NCBI RefSeq assembly: GCF_032118995.1 | Contig: NC_092649.1 | Coordinates: 26,285,927 to 26,349,926, forward strand | Reading direction: 5' to 3' | Length of the DNA stretch: 64,000 bases | From: Asterias amurensis | Taxonomy: Eukaryota > Echinodermata > Asteroidea > Forcipulatida > Asteriidae | Shown here: positions 10,601-21,600 of the stretch, piece by piece | Layout: each line of letters opens with the position of its first letter | Position numbering within the stretch: the first letter of the stretch is position 1 | Translations under genes and position numbers: made by a program | The notes under the pieces: model-generated | What the model was told of the DNA's origin: nothing | The model's input: only the letters and a program-made list of their open reading frames with translations | The model's database searches: none

Positions 10601-12690
10601 TGCATGTTTTGAATGACCACAGCTCAAGGGCTCTAGTGTAGTAACTATTTATTCCTTTTTTTTATTACAGGATGTTAAAAGAACTTGCCGTGTCAATGTT
10701 TTGTGTCAAGATCGTGCGCTACTGTGTATTCATGTGGCTACCTATGTACCTATATGAACAGGTAACTATTTTTGAATTGGCAAAGGAGTCGGTTCTGAAA
10801 AGGATTTGACAATTCTTCAAAAGCAAAATCACCTATAAATAATTGGTACAATAAAATGAGCTGTGTTTTTTGCTCGTGTTTGTTTTTAGCTGCATTATGG
10901 GAAAGGTGAATCAGGTATGCTGTCAACGAGCTTTGAGATTGGAGGAGTTGCTGGCAGTGCAGCGCTAGGGTACTTAATACAAAGGTGTGTACGGTAGAAA
11001 TTATGAGTTTCTTTAAGAGGCCATTCATTACTGTCTAATCATCACATTATACAAAGACATGACTAACCTTGTGCACTGTTTTACTCACAGTTTGATCATT
11101 TTCATCCAACATTTAGACAAGGTTTCATTCTTTTGGGGAAAATATACATAATCCTAGATTGGTTCTTTTGTTGGAGAACACCAACACTTTTTGACAGACC
11201 CCATTCCTACGACATGTCGTCGGTAGCCTAACGGATTAGAGCACGATTAGAGCTCTGGTGTTTCAGTTCAGCAGAGTGTGGGTTTGTGTCCGGGTCATGA
11301 CACGTGTTTCCCTGAGCAAGACGCTTGACTATAATAACTGCTTCTCTCCACCCAGGGGTGAATGGGTATCTGTGAGGTCAGATTGATTTAGCTTAGTAGC
11401 GCATATTTGTTGAGCTGAGATGGTTCAAGGAATGAAATAAATGGCCCAGTGACAAGCGGTAATGATATTTGAAGCGCTTTGAGACGCCTTTCACGTTTGG
11501 AAAGTGCTTGACAAAAACTTATTGTTATTAACATTTTTTATAATTTTTATTCACTTGAATAGATTCTTTGATGGGCAGACTCTTAAAGGAAGCGCTCTCG
11601 TTATCTTAGCCTCGACTCTCAGCCTCGTCTGTTTCCTCATTACCGCCTCATGGGGCGCCTTCTTCAACATCTCCCTGATGATGATCACCGGAGCGCTCAA
11701 CTGTGGGGTGGATCCCATCCTGACCGGAAGCGTTCCTGCGGAGCTTGCCGAGCGGGAAGGAAGAGATATTCAGGCTTCCATTTCTGGATTTATTAACGGT
11801 TTGTAAAATAAATTCTTCTGTTTTCCCCTTTGTCAATGCTTTTAAGTGTGCACCATGGTTAACTAAAGGTTGTCTATTTTAACACGAACCAAGGCTGGTT
11901 GTTGGAACCAGCCTCAGGACGATGTATAGACTGTATTGAATCCCTTATTTTGCTAGGAAAGTCGCCATCTTGTAGGTCAAACCGTATGCGCGTCTACACG
12001 CGTACATCAAAGAAACACGCAGCATTCTCAGTTTAATTTTTACGGCACAAGCACGCACACACACACGCACACGCTTGCATACGCCATCTTGTAAGGGAAA
12101 TATTTGAACGGTTACGTCATATTCATTACGGTCTCTTGTATTCTTCCGTGGTCACGATAGCCTGTTCCATGCTAACATGTGTGAGGCGAAGAAGGAAACC
12201 AGCAACACAAAAGCGAAAAGCTTTTTTTCTGGTGAAGTTACAGTTGCATTGATGATAATGGAAGGCAACAGCCGAGATGGAGTTAATAGATTTTAAATTT
12301 GCATCTGGGATGGAGAATATTAATTTGGGTTTTTACCTATATACACGGTTGTGTTTCAGCACTGTATACACACTTGGGTGGGATTCGAACCCTCGACCTT
12401 TGCAATTCTAGAGCAGTATCTTTACCAACCAGACTACCGAGATTGCCTACTGGCTGAGATTGAGTTGTTTTATGATTTGTCTTTTTCTCTCTGTATTCTT
12501 TGCAGGGTTTGGGAGTCTGGGTACAGTGGTCATGGGACCTGTTGTAGGCGTACTGACTGAACTATTTGGTTGGTCCGGTATGCTGTATATGATCATCGTG
12601 CTGTCCCTTCTAGGTTCCTTATCGACCTTCAGAGGTTACTCCATCTGGAGGAGATTGCAAGAAGAAAACCCACAGGAAGTAAAAGCGTGA
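4618..12690 (+). CDS. SLC37/OPA-family sugar-phosphate transporter (MFS)
   Basis: Twelve coding exons: 4618-4707, 5209-5301, 6089-6169, 7035-7103, 7905-8030, 8629-8688, 9310-9382, 9881-9956, 10671-10761, 10890-10984, 11563-11798, 12506-12690. All phases close, giving 424 residues, close to human SLC37A4 (429). Features: YLLRKPLAV near residue 22, whose Arg-Lys aligns with the essential RK after TM1 of SLC37; an MFS loop motif SSADKYGARR after TM2; NGAAQSQAWPSCVKVLGSWF, equivalent to the NGL-Q-GWP-V-WF block of the family; and FWLP-like FMWLPMYLY in the second half. Members exchange phosphorylated sugars or glycerol-3-phosphate for phosphate, often at the ER. I cannot separate an A1-A3-like from an A4-like role. 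The start is the first in-frame ATG of an exon with a good donor. Introns hold several MITEs and SINEs. Confidence 0.88.
5391..5768. mobile_element. Family A TTAA MITE (A2) in SLC37-like intron 2
   Basis: Full-length 378-bp palindromic element flanked by TTAA (5387-5390, 5769-5772), with termini as in A1. It lies about 85 bp downstream of the exon 2 donor. Confidence 0.85.
6580..6945 (+). mobile_element. Interspersed repeat, pair with 17130-17570
   Basis: This segment and 17130-17570 share GACCAGCTGGCTTC-like, ACGCAATTCATAGCTATTA and GGAATAAAAGAGTAGTGACT blocks. Each ends in an inverted repeat around TTAAATGGCCGTT / AACGGCCGTTTAAGAAC. It is a non-coding DNA-transposon-like repeat of unknown family. 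Confidence 0.6.
7262..7545 (+). mobile_element. LINE 3'-end remnant
   Basis: The plus frame reads LAPCLWNDLPYTSW followed by a short tail, a stop, and GTGCGCTATAAA. This matches the C-terminal LWNxLP block and the typical 3' end of CR1/L2-like non-LTR retrotransposons. It is strongly 5'-truncated and decayed. Family H element H1 abuts its 3' end. Confidence 0.5.
7546..7789. mobile_element. Family H MITE (H1)
   Basis: Inverted termini GGGTGCGTTCGTTTAGCTTC and GAAGCTAAACGAACGCACCC enclose a GC-rich, partly palindromic interior (CCAGGGGCTCACCC...). Other copies lie near 8898-9135, 58466-58654 and 61810-62065. No coding capacity. Confidence 0.75.
8037..8465 (-). mobile_element. tRNA-derived SINE S1, minus orientation
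   Basis: In reverse it carries the CTCTGGTGTTTCTGATCAGC head and the block near ACATGGGACC and GCATGTAAAAAGAACC seen in the copy at 40185, and it ends in an ATT-repeat tail preceded by the aaagcgttataaaag-type junction. It lies in the intron after SLC37-like exon 5. Confidence 0.6.
8898..9135. mobile_element. Family H MITE (H2)
   Basis: The same interior as H1 (CCAGGGGCTCACCCGGGTCA...) with the right terminus AGCTAATCGAACGCACCC. The left terminus is eroded. It sits in the intron between SLC37-like exons 6 and 7. Confidence 0.65.
10030..10260 (+). mobile_element. SINE S1-like 3' half
   Basis: Contains AGATACTTGACTCACATTGC, equivalent to the post-B-box region of S1, and ends GCGCTATATAAGAACTAG plus an ATT-rich tail shared with LINE 3' ends. 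A reverse copy of the same tail lies at 26340-26470 in a COPG intron. Confidence 0.45.
11211..11530 (+). mobile_element. tRNA-derived SINE S1
   Basis: The tRNA-like head has an A-box region (TAGCCTAACGGATTAGAGCA) and a B-box-like GGGTTTGTGTCC. A body with GAGCAAGACGCTTGACTAT follows, and the tail AGCGCTTTGAGACGCC leads into an ATTGTTATT run. It lies in the intron before SLC37-like exon 11. Confidence 0.65.
12335..12452 (-). mobile_element. tRNA-derived SINE S2 fragment
   Basis: The reverse strand reads GGTAGTCTGGTTGGTAAAGA (A box) and GGGTTCGAATCCC (B box), a tRNA-like promoter. Other S2 pieces lie at 22150-22275, 24190-24325, 29375-29475, 38983-39180 and 56490-56640. No complete tRNA fold is present. 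Confidence 0.6.
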
Positions 12691-13320
12691 GGAGACGCTC
12701 AGATGCAAGAAGAGACAACAAACACTTAATTTATTCTGGTTGTGAAGAAAAGGACTCTCAGAAAAGCAAACTTAGTCTCTGCACTGGTTGCAAGACAAGA
12801 ACCCCCAGGAGATCGCAAGGAGCTCAGATCCGAGAAGACACAACAAACACTTAATATATTTTGGTTGTGAAGACCAGGGGTCGATTTCACACAGAGTAAG
12901 GAATATCTTGGAGATATACAAATAATTGGCTAGTCCTAAGTTAGGGCGAGTAACTCACCCTAACTTGAGATAAGACTAGTCTTATGTGAAATCCACCCAA
13001 GGACTCACAGAAAAGTGAACTTAATCACTGTACTGGTCACAATAATCCCAGGAGATTGCAATAAGAGAACCAGCAGCAAGTAAGAGCACGAGGAGCTCAG
13101 ATCTGAGAAGATGCAACAAACACTTAATTTATTCAGCTTGTGAAGACAAGGACTCTCAGAAAAGCAACCTTAGTCTCTGTACTGGTTGCAAGAACCCCAG
13201 GAGATCGCAAGAAGGAGCTCAGATCCGAGAAGACAAAACAAACAATTATACATTTCAAATATTCTGATTGTGAAGCCAAGGACTCTCAGAAAAGCAAACT
13301 TAGTCTCTGTACGTTCTTGT
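12645..13320 (+). repeat. Tandem repeat copying the SLC37-like stop region
   Basis: About four units of roughly 125-145 bp. Each carries a GGAGATTGCAAGAAG-like start (coding in the first unit), GCTCAGATCCGAGAAG, CAACAAACACTTAATTTATT, GGACTCTCAGAAAAGCAA and CTTAGTCTCTGTACTGG. The first unit overlaps the last codons and the TGA of the SLC37-like gene; later units lie in its 3' UTR or flank. The second unit is interrupted by K1. Confidence 0.75.
12880..12998. mobile_element. Family K palindromic element (K1)
   Basis: A short palindrome with GTCGATTTCAC at the left and GTGAAATCCAC at the right, with interior runs of CTAACTT/AAGTTAG. It splits one unit of the surrounding tandem repeat, so it inserted after the repeat expanded. 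Longer copies lie at 48899-49061, 60798-60973 and 62811-62955. Confidence 0.65.
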
Positions 13321-14434
13321 TGAGTTGGTTAAACATCAGCGGCAATACCATAGGCCCCCTACACATACACTCTATGCTACAAACGTCGTGACTATTCCAC
13401 CGATAGAGGGCATTTCTGTAATGTGCGCAGCGGGGAGAGAAGTGGAGCAGGGGATCAGCGTCTAGCACTGTGCCAACAAGTCACCCAGATTATACATGCA
13501 CAGAGGAAAAGATTGTTAAAGAGGGGTGAAGAATTAATTGCAGTTATAAAAGGTGGTAGGGGTGGAGGGTAGACACTGCTGCGTTTTCTATTAAATCTGC
13601 ACATTATTTCGCAGATCATTACATATTCATTGTATAATATATATATTTCCATGTTTTTGATACTTATTTTTTTACTGGTGTGTATATTTCTGTTTTGTTC
13701 AAACAAGGGTCCCTATTTAGTGGGCCTGTTCGGGGTTACCTGCTGGACCTAGTCTTTGTTAAGCGCAGTGTAGTCACAGCGCGGTTTAGCTCTGGGAATG
13801 GTACACTCATCCTTGATACCAGTAATTGTGTAAGAGTCGGTGGCAATTAGAGCTGCCACGCGCTACACTGGACCAAGTAATTTGATGTTGGTGCAATCGA
13901 GGTAATTAAGTAAACTAATTAAAACAAATCTCACAAAAACAAAGTTTTCAAGACTCTATATTTTTATTATTGATACACAATTGTTTGTTGTAAACAGCAG
14001 GGATTGTGCTCAACTCATTTAGGTGTGGTTAAGACTTGTGGACAATTCGTTAAATGTTTGACGCGGTGATAGCATACAAACTCTCTCGGCGAATCTCGTG
14101 AGATTACTGTCTTCCGCCTGACCAATAATGCCCTTGGACTACGGTACAGTAGTCGGGAGCCAGTAGTCTCGCGAGAGCTTAGTCTTTGACACCAGGAGAG
14201 CCGAGTTATACGCTATCACCGTGACATTTAACATTTTGACAACAAGTGTAGGTTGGGAAGCACATACTTTGAGGGTTGCCCTGTATAGTTATCACTTAAA
14301 AGAACATAGGTAAAAAAAAGCCAAAGTTTAACTCTTGGAGCAGGCGCAAGTTTTAACTTGCTACTACTCGCATCCCCAAGTCTCCTATGTGTATCTTTTG
14401 TAATGCATACACAGAACTTTATACTCCTTTTTAA

Positions 14435-14811
14435 AGGAACGTTAAAGAATTGGTAAGAAACAAAAATCGCGAAGATCACGAATTACATAAAAATTACACG
14501 GTTTAATGATGATCAAAGTTGAAAAAATTCCTTGAAATATTTCTGTCTGAAATGTCATATTTGATGAGCAATAATTAATTTAACTTCGCGTTTGGAGTTT
14601 ATCGCTCAGTGAGTGTTTTACTCATTTTTGTTTTTTGGCATCGATGCAATGCAAAATTTGTAATCGGTCTTTCACTACTCCTTTGTGACCCAGATAGCCG
14701 ATCGATCTCAATTTTCTACAGGTTTGTCAGTTCATGCACATGGTGGATTACATAAAGTGCTTACACTGCCAGCAACTGTTTTGTTAGCAAAACCAATTCT
14801 GTAATGTTCCT
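14435..14811. mobile_element. Family C TTAA MITE (C1), full length
   Basis: Termini AGGAACGTTAAAGAATTGG and CCAATTCTGTAATGTTCCT are flanked by TTAA (14431-14434, 14812-14815). It is 377 bp long and palindromic. Partial relatives lie at 49475-49690 and 53252-53586. Confidence 0.85.
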
Positions 14812-15322
14812 TTAAGTATACACAGAGGGAACAAAAGTTCCGTAGAAAGGAAGTGTTGTACTTATGCAATATGGTATTTGTTCAGCCTTACACCAACAAT
14901 GCACAAACAAATTGCATGACCTTTCTTAACTGCTTTGCTAATGCCCAAAGCCAGAACAAAGATTTGTCCAATTATAATGTAGAAGATTCATGATGTCAGA
15001 GTTATTTTCATGAATACCCATCATATTTTCATAATTATTCATTTTAACACCCAGCAAGAAGTGAAATCTTAAACAGAGACCGGGGTCCAATTTCATGGCT
15101 CTGCTTACTGGTGCAAGCGAATCGGCGCTTACGGAATTGGGGAATTCTGCACTTTCATCAAGTGTATTTCACGGGTTGTCAAGGAATTTTTGGCTTGTGC
15201 ACGTGCGTACTCAACGCTACTAGGCATTCTATGCTTACAAGGCTTGAAGACGATGCGTTGCACACAGACCTAATTTAAACATTATGTGATTAAAATTCAA
15301 ACAACATTTTTGCATGGTTTAG

Positions 15323-15516
15323 GATATCCACTTTTATGCTTGGGAAAAATGTCCTGGGCAAACAGTTTCCGAAACAAAAATTTCAAAAACGGAGCTTCAA
15401 ACGCGGTTTTCTCCAAACATGAAAGTTTGGCTGCAGTGGCTAAATTTGCCCTTCGTGAAAACGATGACGATATTACACAGGGCAAGCCTGTTGAGCAAGA
15501 CAACACAGTTACTTAA
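15323..15516 (+). other. Exon-like open frame, unrecognised
   Basis: A good acceptor (TGCATGGTTTAG) ends at 15322 and is followed by an open frame to a TAA. From the ATG at 15349 it reads MSWANSFRNKNF... and ends ITQGKPVEQDNTVT, 55 residues, with balanced hydrophilic composition unlike the repeat frames around it. I do not recognise a family. It could be a terminal exon of an unseen or alternative transcript, a small single-exon gene, or chance. The acceptor phase (1) would accept several upstream SLC37-like donors, but skipping the true last exon would remove transmembrane segments. Confidence 0.25.
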
Positions 15517-15677
15517 TCAAGAGACATGAATTCTTGCACCGATGCAACAACAGCAGAGATATATAGATTAACCTATAAACTAGTTATCTTATTGTTTAAT
15601 GTTAATATCTGAAGTACGATTTAATAATGGAATAGACGCATAACAGCCTGGGACGGCAGACTATAGCCGCTCCTATT

Positions 15678-18600
15678 CTAACCCACTGCACACGAGATGA
15701 TCTCGCTGACAGTGGGATCGGTACTCCGCACAGTGATCTGCATGGTAACCGTGTCTTGGAGTACCAGTTTGGAGCGTACCAGCGTATCATGGCCGCCTCG
15801 GAACACCCCTGCGAGACAGAGGGTGTGAGAGCTTTTGCCTTCCGTCACTTTGTCGGAACGTTCACAGGGTTGCATCCCAAGGAATCCGATGATGTTTGTG
15901 ACGGCCTCTGTGCAGACAAAAGCAACAAAGTTTTATAGTTATAAAGTGCTCCCATTTGATAAATCAGTATTGAATCTTAACAAATCTTTTCCACATGCTT
16001 ACATCGCCCTCCAACAAATTGTAAATTTTTAAAATAATACGTAACTAATTTCACTTATATCATTTTGTGTTTTACCCATATACACTAAAAATGTGGGAAT
16101 TACTCAAAATAATTGTTAGCATAAAAACTTACTTGGTAAAGAACAATGGAGAGCTGTTGATCGTATAAAACACTGTGAAAAATGGCTCCCTCTTAAAGCC
16201 ATTGGACCCTTTCGGTAAACAGTATTGTCCAAGGCCCACACTTCGTGTGGCCCACACTTCGTGTATCACAACTTCTATATCAAATAACAAACCTGTGAAA
16301 ATTTGGGCTTAATCGGTCATCGGAGTCGGGAGAAAATAACGGTAAAACCCACCCTTGTATCCGCGCGTTTCGCCGTGTCGTGACATGTGTTTAAAATAAA
16401 TCCGTAATTCTCGTTAACGAGAATTGATATTGTTTTACTGTTTTCTCAAAAAGTAAAGCATTCCATGGAATAATATTTCAAGAGAAGTATTTCACCACTA
16501 CCTTCTGTAAACCCTGTAAGTTAGTTGTAAATCTGTGAACTTTTTTTTTTTCTGTACCGAAAGGCTTTAAGTAACATAATTTTTGAGAAGGAGGCAATTT
16601 CTCACTCAAAATTAAAAAGACTTCAGTCCTTGAGCCTTTTATCAGGCATCTGAAAGCACACGATTTGTGCAACAAGGGTGTTCTTTATTTTATTATTCTC
16701 TTGCAACTTTGATGACCAATGAGTCAAAATTTCTACAGGTTTGTTGTTTTATGCATACGATTGAAAGTGAGAAGACTGGTCTTTGACAATTGCCAAACAT
16801 GTCCAGTGCCTTCAAGACATCACATTGAAATCTTGATTCTTACCTTCCAGGGTTTTGGCAGAGAGTGCAAAAGTCTCATTGACTTCATTCTCTTCTCCAA
16901 CCTCCTCCCAAGAGGCAAGGAAGTTGGGTTTCATGACCCTCTGGACGTGGTCTGCCACGGTGATCTCAATGTCTTCAAGCTAAAACGAGAAGTGGGATGA
17001 ATCGTGTATTTAAAACATAACCCTTTATAAATGCTTGTACACGTAATTTTATAAGCCTAATCTTAACGCTTAAGTAGTAGTCATAAATACCCCAGACAGT
17101 TTCTCTACTCCTATTGGTGGAGAGCGCCTCACGTGGGGGTGTTTAAACGGTTGATAATGACCAGTGTTTATAACCGACTGGCTTCCACGTGTCAGGCGCG
17201 CAAGATTATCACGCCGAACGCAATTCATAGCTATTAGTAACTGCGCGTAATCTACTTATAAGCACGCGTGCGTAATCTATTTCTAAGCGCGCGCGCACGT
17301 ACACACAACCCACGCACAACTGACTCTTCACAAAGTTTTGGAAAAAAATATTTCAAACCTTGAATTTTCAACTGTCGAAGTGTCTGTAATTGTTTAAACA
17401 ATTTCTAACAAAAGGGCATTTATGAATGGGAATAAAAGAGTAGTGACTCGTTCTTAAATGTCCATTTAAAACCTAGCAGGGTCGTTGCCGTGCGCTTTAT
17501 CACAAAGCAACTCAACCCTGCCGGCTTTAAATGGCCGTGTAAGAACTCGTCGCTACCCTTTTATACTTGCGGTAGTCTAAATATAAAGCAAGACAATTTC
17601 TCTAAAGAACATAATCTAACTACCAAGATATACACATGGTGTTACCTCAAACCAAATATATATTGATACATGTACCTCACCATCCAATGCCTTAAATCCC
17701 ATAGAGGTCAGGGAGGTCAAGGTGGTGATACAAACTCACCACATATTCATCATCATAGCCATCATCGTCAGCTTCACCAGTATTGGGGTCACAATCCTTC
17801 ACAATGAACTTCAGCGTGTTGGTAAAGGACCCAGTCACTTTAAGAAAGTATAAACCAAAAAAATGTATTTTATTCAACGAGCTGATATTCAAGCCAGCCT
17901 GGTCAAACCAAGTTATCGAGTCAACTTAATATAAGAAGACTCTGCTAGGGTCTAAACACCAGGCCAGGCTGTTAATTATTTTGGGCATTTATACCTTAGT
18001 TGGTAAGCAGTTTGTGACAGCTAGTATTATACTTTCTCAAGTAAAATTAAAATCACATCTATTTAAAAACTTGTAATATTTTAAAACAATACATAACCCC
18101 CCCCCCGAAAAAAAAAATTAATACTAATATTAAAAATAATAATAATAATAATAATAATAAAAACATAAACAATTGATATATATATCATAAATATAGTAAG
18201 TAGGGAAGATGGCCTTAGCTTTCGATCCAAACCGGACCTTATTCAGAGGCATAAAACAAGTACAAACAAATATATATCCATTTATAGAAAAAGAGAGGGG
18301 AAAGGGATTATGGGAAGGATCCAAGAATAAGCGGGAAAATTTATAGCCAATCAAAGTTTCTATTTCAGAAACAATAACATATATATATATATATATATAT
18401 TTATAAATAAATCATAACAAATAAATAAATAAATACAATATTTATTTCAAGAAGTTACCATAAATGCATATTTTACAAAGACAAAAATTAAATAAGTAGA
18501 TAGGCATCTTTTAGAAGCCAAGACTGTGGTAAGCTGCCTGACGGACAGACAAACAGAATGTAGAAAGGAACAAGAACATACAGACAGACAGGTGGAAAAA

Positions 18601-21600
18601 AACAGAAATGATGGCATCAAAATAAAGTGGAAAAAGATAACATTTGTTGACCATTTGAGAATTACAGCTTTTAAATCGACCAACATTCAAAAATATTGCC
18701 AGTGACTTTGACTCGAAAGCCAGAAAGATATGCAAATCACAAAATGATCTTGCTTAGAAAATAGGTGACCAGCCAAACATTGCATAAAATTTACATTGTT
18801 GAAAACTGGTTCCCCATTCTGCTTAGCAAATTCATACATGTTAGTAACAAAATATATACAAAGAAGTCGATCATTATAAATTTATAGAGGATACTTCACA
18901 ATACAATAATGTTTGAAGGCAATTGCAAGAATTCATTAAAAAAAATTGCACACACAAAATATTAACACGAAAAAGTACACAGAATACAATTCGTTGAATA
19001 CTTAAATTACATGTACAATGAAAAAGCATGATAATCACTTTAGTCAACTAGAACATATCCCTACAGTTAAATGCAAAGCTGCCAACCTTTGCATCTTGCA
19101 ATCAGCAGGATTGTGTACACAAATCAGGGAGATATTTACATTCAACATCTTAGGGGAAAAAGTTTCAAAACAGATTTACATTAAATTACAAAGTTTGCAG
19201 ATAATGATGATGAAAAGCTTCCCTTAAAATATTACTTGCTGAAGCGCTGTAGTTTTTGAGAAATGAGTGAAAAAAATAAAAAAACTCAACACCTCAGCAA
19301 GTAAAAGTTTTCTACCAGCTTTCTACCCTCACCATCTTCAAACTATGTAAAATTAATGTAAATATGTGGACAATGTGTTTTGTGTTACAAAAAGTACCCA
19401 GACCCTTTAACAGTTTTGGCCCTGGAAGATTGATCTTACCTCCTGTTGGATCTTCAGGCAATGTCACACAGGTGTAGGAGACCCCGGGTTGGTTGAACTT
19501 GAGAGAGGGGGCGGGGATGTAACAAGCCGTCTCGAACCCATCGCCAGTCTCCATCTGAACAGTAACGTTCTCTAGCAGCTGATCGTTTAGGGTGTTGGTG
19601 CAGTCAAACTAGATACACAGAGTGGAAAAGATAGAATTATTAAAGACAATGGTATTAATTGTCAAAGACCAGTCTTCTCACTTGGTGTATCTCAACATAT
19701 GCATAAAAAAAAAACCTGTGAAAATTTGAACTCAATTTGTCATCGAAGAAGCGACATATTATGAGAGAAAAAAGGCCCTTGTCACACGAAGCTGTATACT
19801 TTCAAATATTGATTTCTGGAACTCAAAATCTAATTCTGAGGTCTCGAAATCAAATTCTAATATTTTTGTGGAAAATTACTTCTTTCTCAAAAACAATGTT
19901 AGTTCAGAGGGAGCTGTTCTCACAATGTTGTATACTATCAACAGCTCTCCATTGCTTGTTAACAAGTAAGTTTTTATGCTGACAATTATTTTGAGTAATT
20001 ATTGTTGTATTCATAGCTGTATTACCTAAAAGTAAGTGTTCTGCAAATATGGATTTTTTGTCCACATTAAGCTATCCATAACTTAATAATACATTGGGCG
20101 ACATCTGACTCTATTTTACAGAGTGGGTCACAAATGTACGTTTAGGCTATTTATTCAAAGAGGTTCGATTTTTTTTTCTCCAAGGCACATAAAATCAGAA
20201 ATCAGACTATAGTAGAAAGAGTATATTGATTGTTGCAAATGCAGATCCAAAAAAAGAATCCTACAAAACACACAGATAGATTTTGGATGGATTAGGGATA
20301 AGTTTGGTGAGGGTTCGTTAATGTTTCCTCACCTGGAACACTATGTGTTCAGCGAAGGTGTGTTTAATACATCGGACCATGTACTCTGTCTCTGACTCGG
20401 TCAGCTCTACCGGCTTCGACGATTTGAAGAGAGTTCCCAGGGACGCAAACTCTGGAATAGCTGCCAGTTGTTCTGTCCAAAAAATACAGCAGTTGTCATG
20501 ATTATGGTTTCTTATATTAAAATGTTTCTTTACACTAAGCTACTTTAAGCGCGGCAAGAGACACTTTTTAGTGTATCTACATTCAGAATAGGCAATGATA
20601 AAAAAAAAAAATTATTTTTCAAAATTGGTTTGTATAGACGATGTGACCTCTGAACCATAACATGATTCGCGCGCATACCGCCGAGGAAACCTTTGGCAGT
20701 CAGCTCGAAAGAGTGTGCAATCTTACCATGACTACGTGTCTTTTTGCCCGGCGAAACATGACGTATACAGTGTTTTTTCAACAGAGGGCGGTTTGAATGT
20801 AAACATAGGTCACATCGTCTATATAATCCATACACTGAAAAACAAATTCATGCCTCAAATGAACTGAAATTATGTTCAAATGTTGACTTTGGGCCTAAGT
20901 ACCTTTCATTTCATTTCAGATAAATTTATTTCATGACAACATCAATCATTTGTGATAACATTGTTCAGAAAACATATAATAACTTGTTCTACGGAAAACT
21001 TAATCCAGTTAATGAACAATAAAAAGAAAATAGTTTGACGTTAACAGGTAGGAAAAAGAAGAAGCAAAAGCTTTTTTTCCCCTCTTCCCTAAAGGCAAGG
21101 ACAATTTACACAAAACGAACACTAACAAACAAAAGGGACATGGACATTATGCATGAGTGAGACTGGGCAATAGATAAATAAAAATGTCATTCTGTTAAGT
21201 TAACGAAGAATACATAACAAGAGAGACAAACGAGATAAATCTCCTCTTACTTGTCTTAGCGTATTCAAATATAAGAAAAGTTAAATGCATAGTTAACTAT
21301 TGGGTCAGCACGTTTTCTTTCTTCTCATTTTGAATCTGCTCTGGTTCAGCAAATATTGTGAGCTACACGCCCTGTGGATTCCCCCCCAATTTTGAGGCCT
21401 GTCAGTTGAAAGAACCTTTATTTTTGTTACATACCTGCATAGATCTCCTGGACAGGTGCGCTTGGCTTATCACTCTGCTTAGAAGCAGACTGCATCAAGT
21501 CTAAAACGACAATCAAAATACACCAAACACAAAATCAGAAGCCTTGACGATAAAGGATGAAATGTTTGTGGGTAACAAAAAAGCAAGGGAGCGGGGAGAT

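Larger units (their letters stand above)
13321..15677. other. Convergent intergenic region SLC37-like / COPG
   Basis: Holds a small inverted-repeat element around 14055-14230 (GCGGTGATAGCATACAAACT / ATACGCTATCACC), MITE C1, and an exon-like open frame at 15323-15516. The rest is AT-rich, with nothing else I can support. ATTAAA on the minus strand at 15600-15595 is a possible COPG poly(A) signal 78 bp past its stop. Confidence 0.5.
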
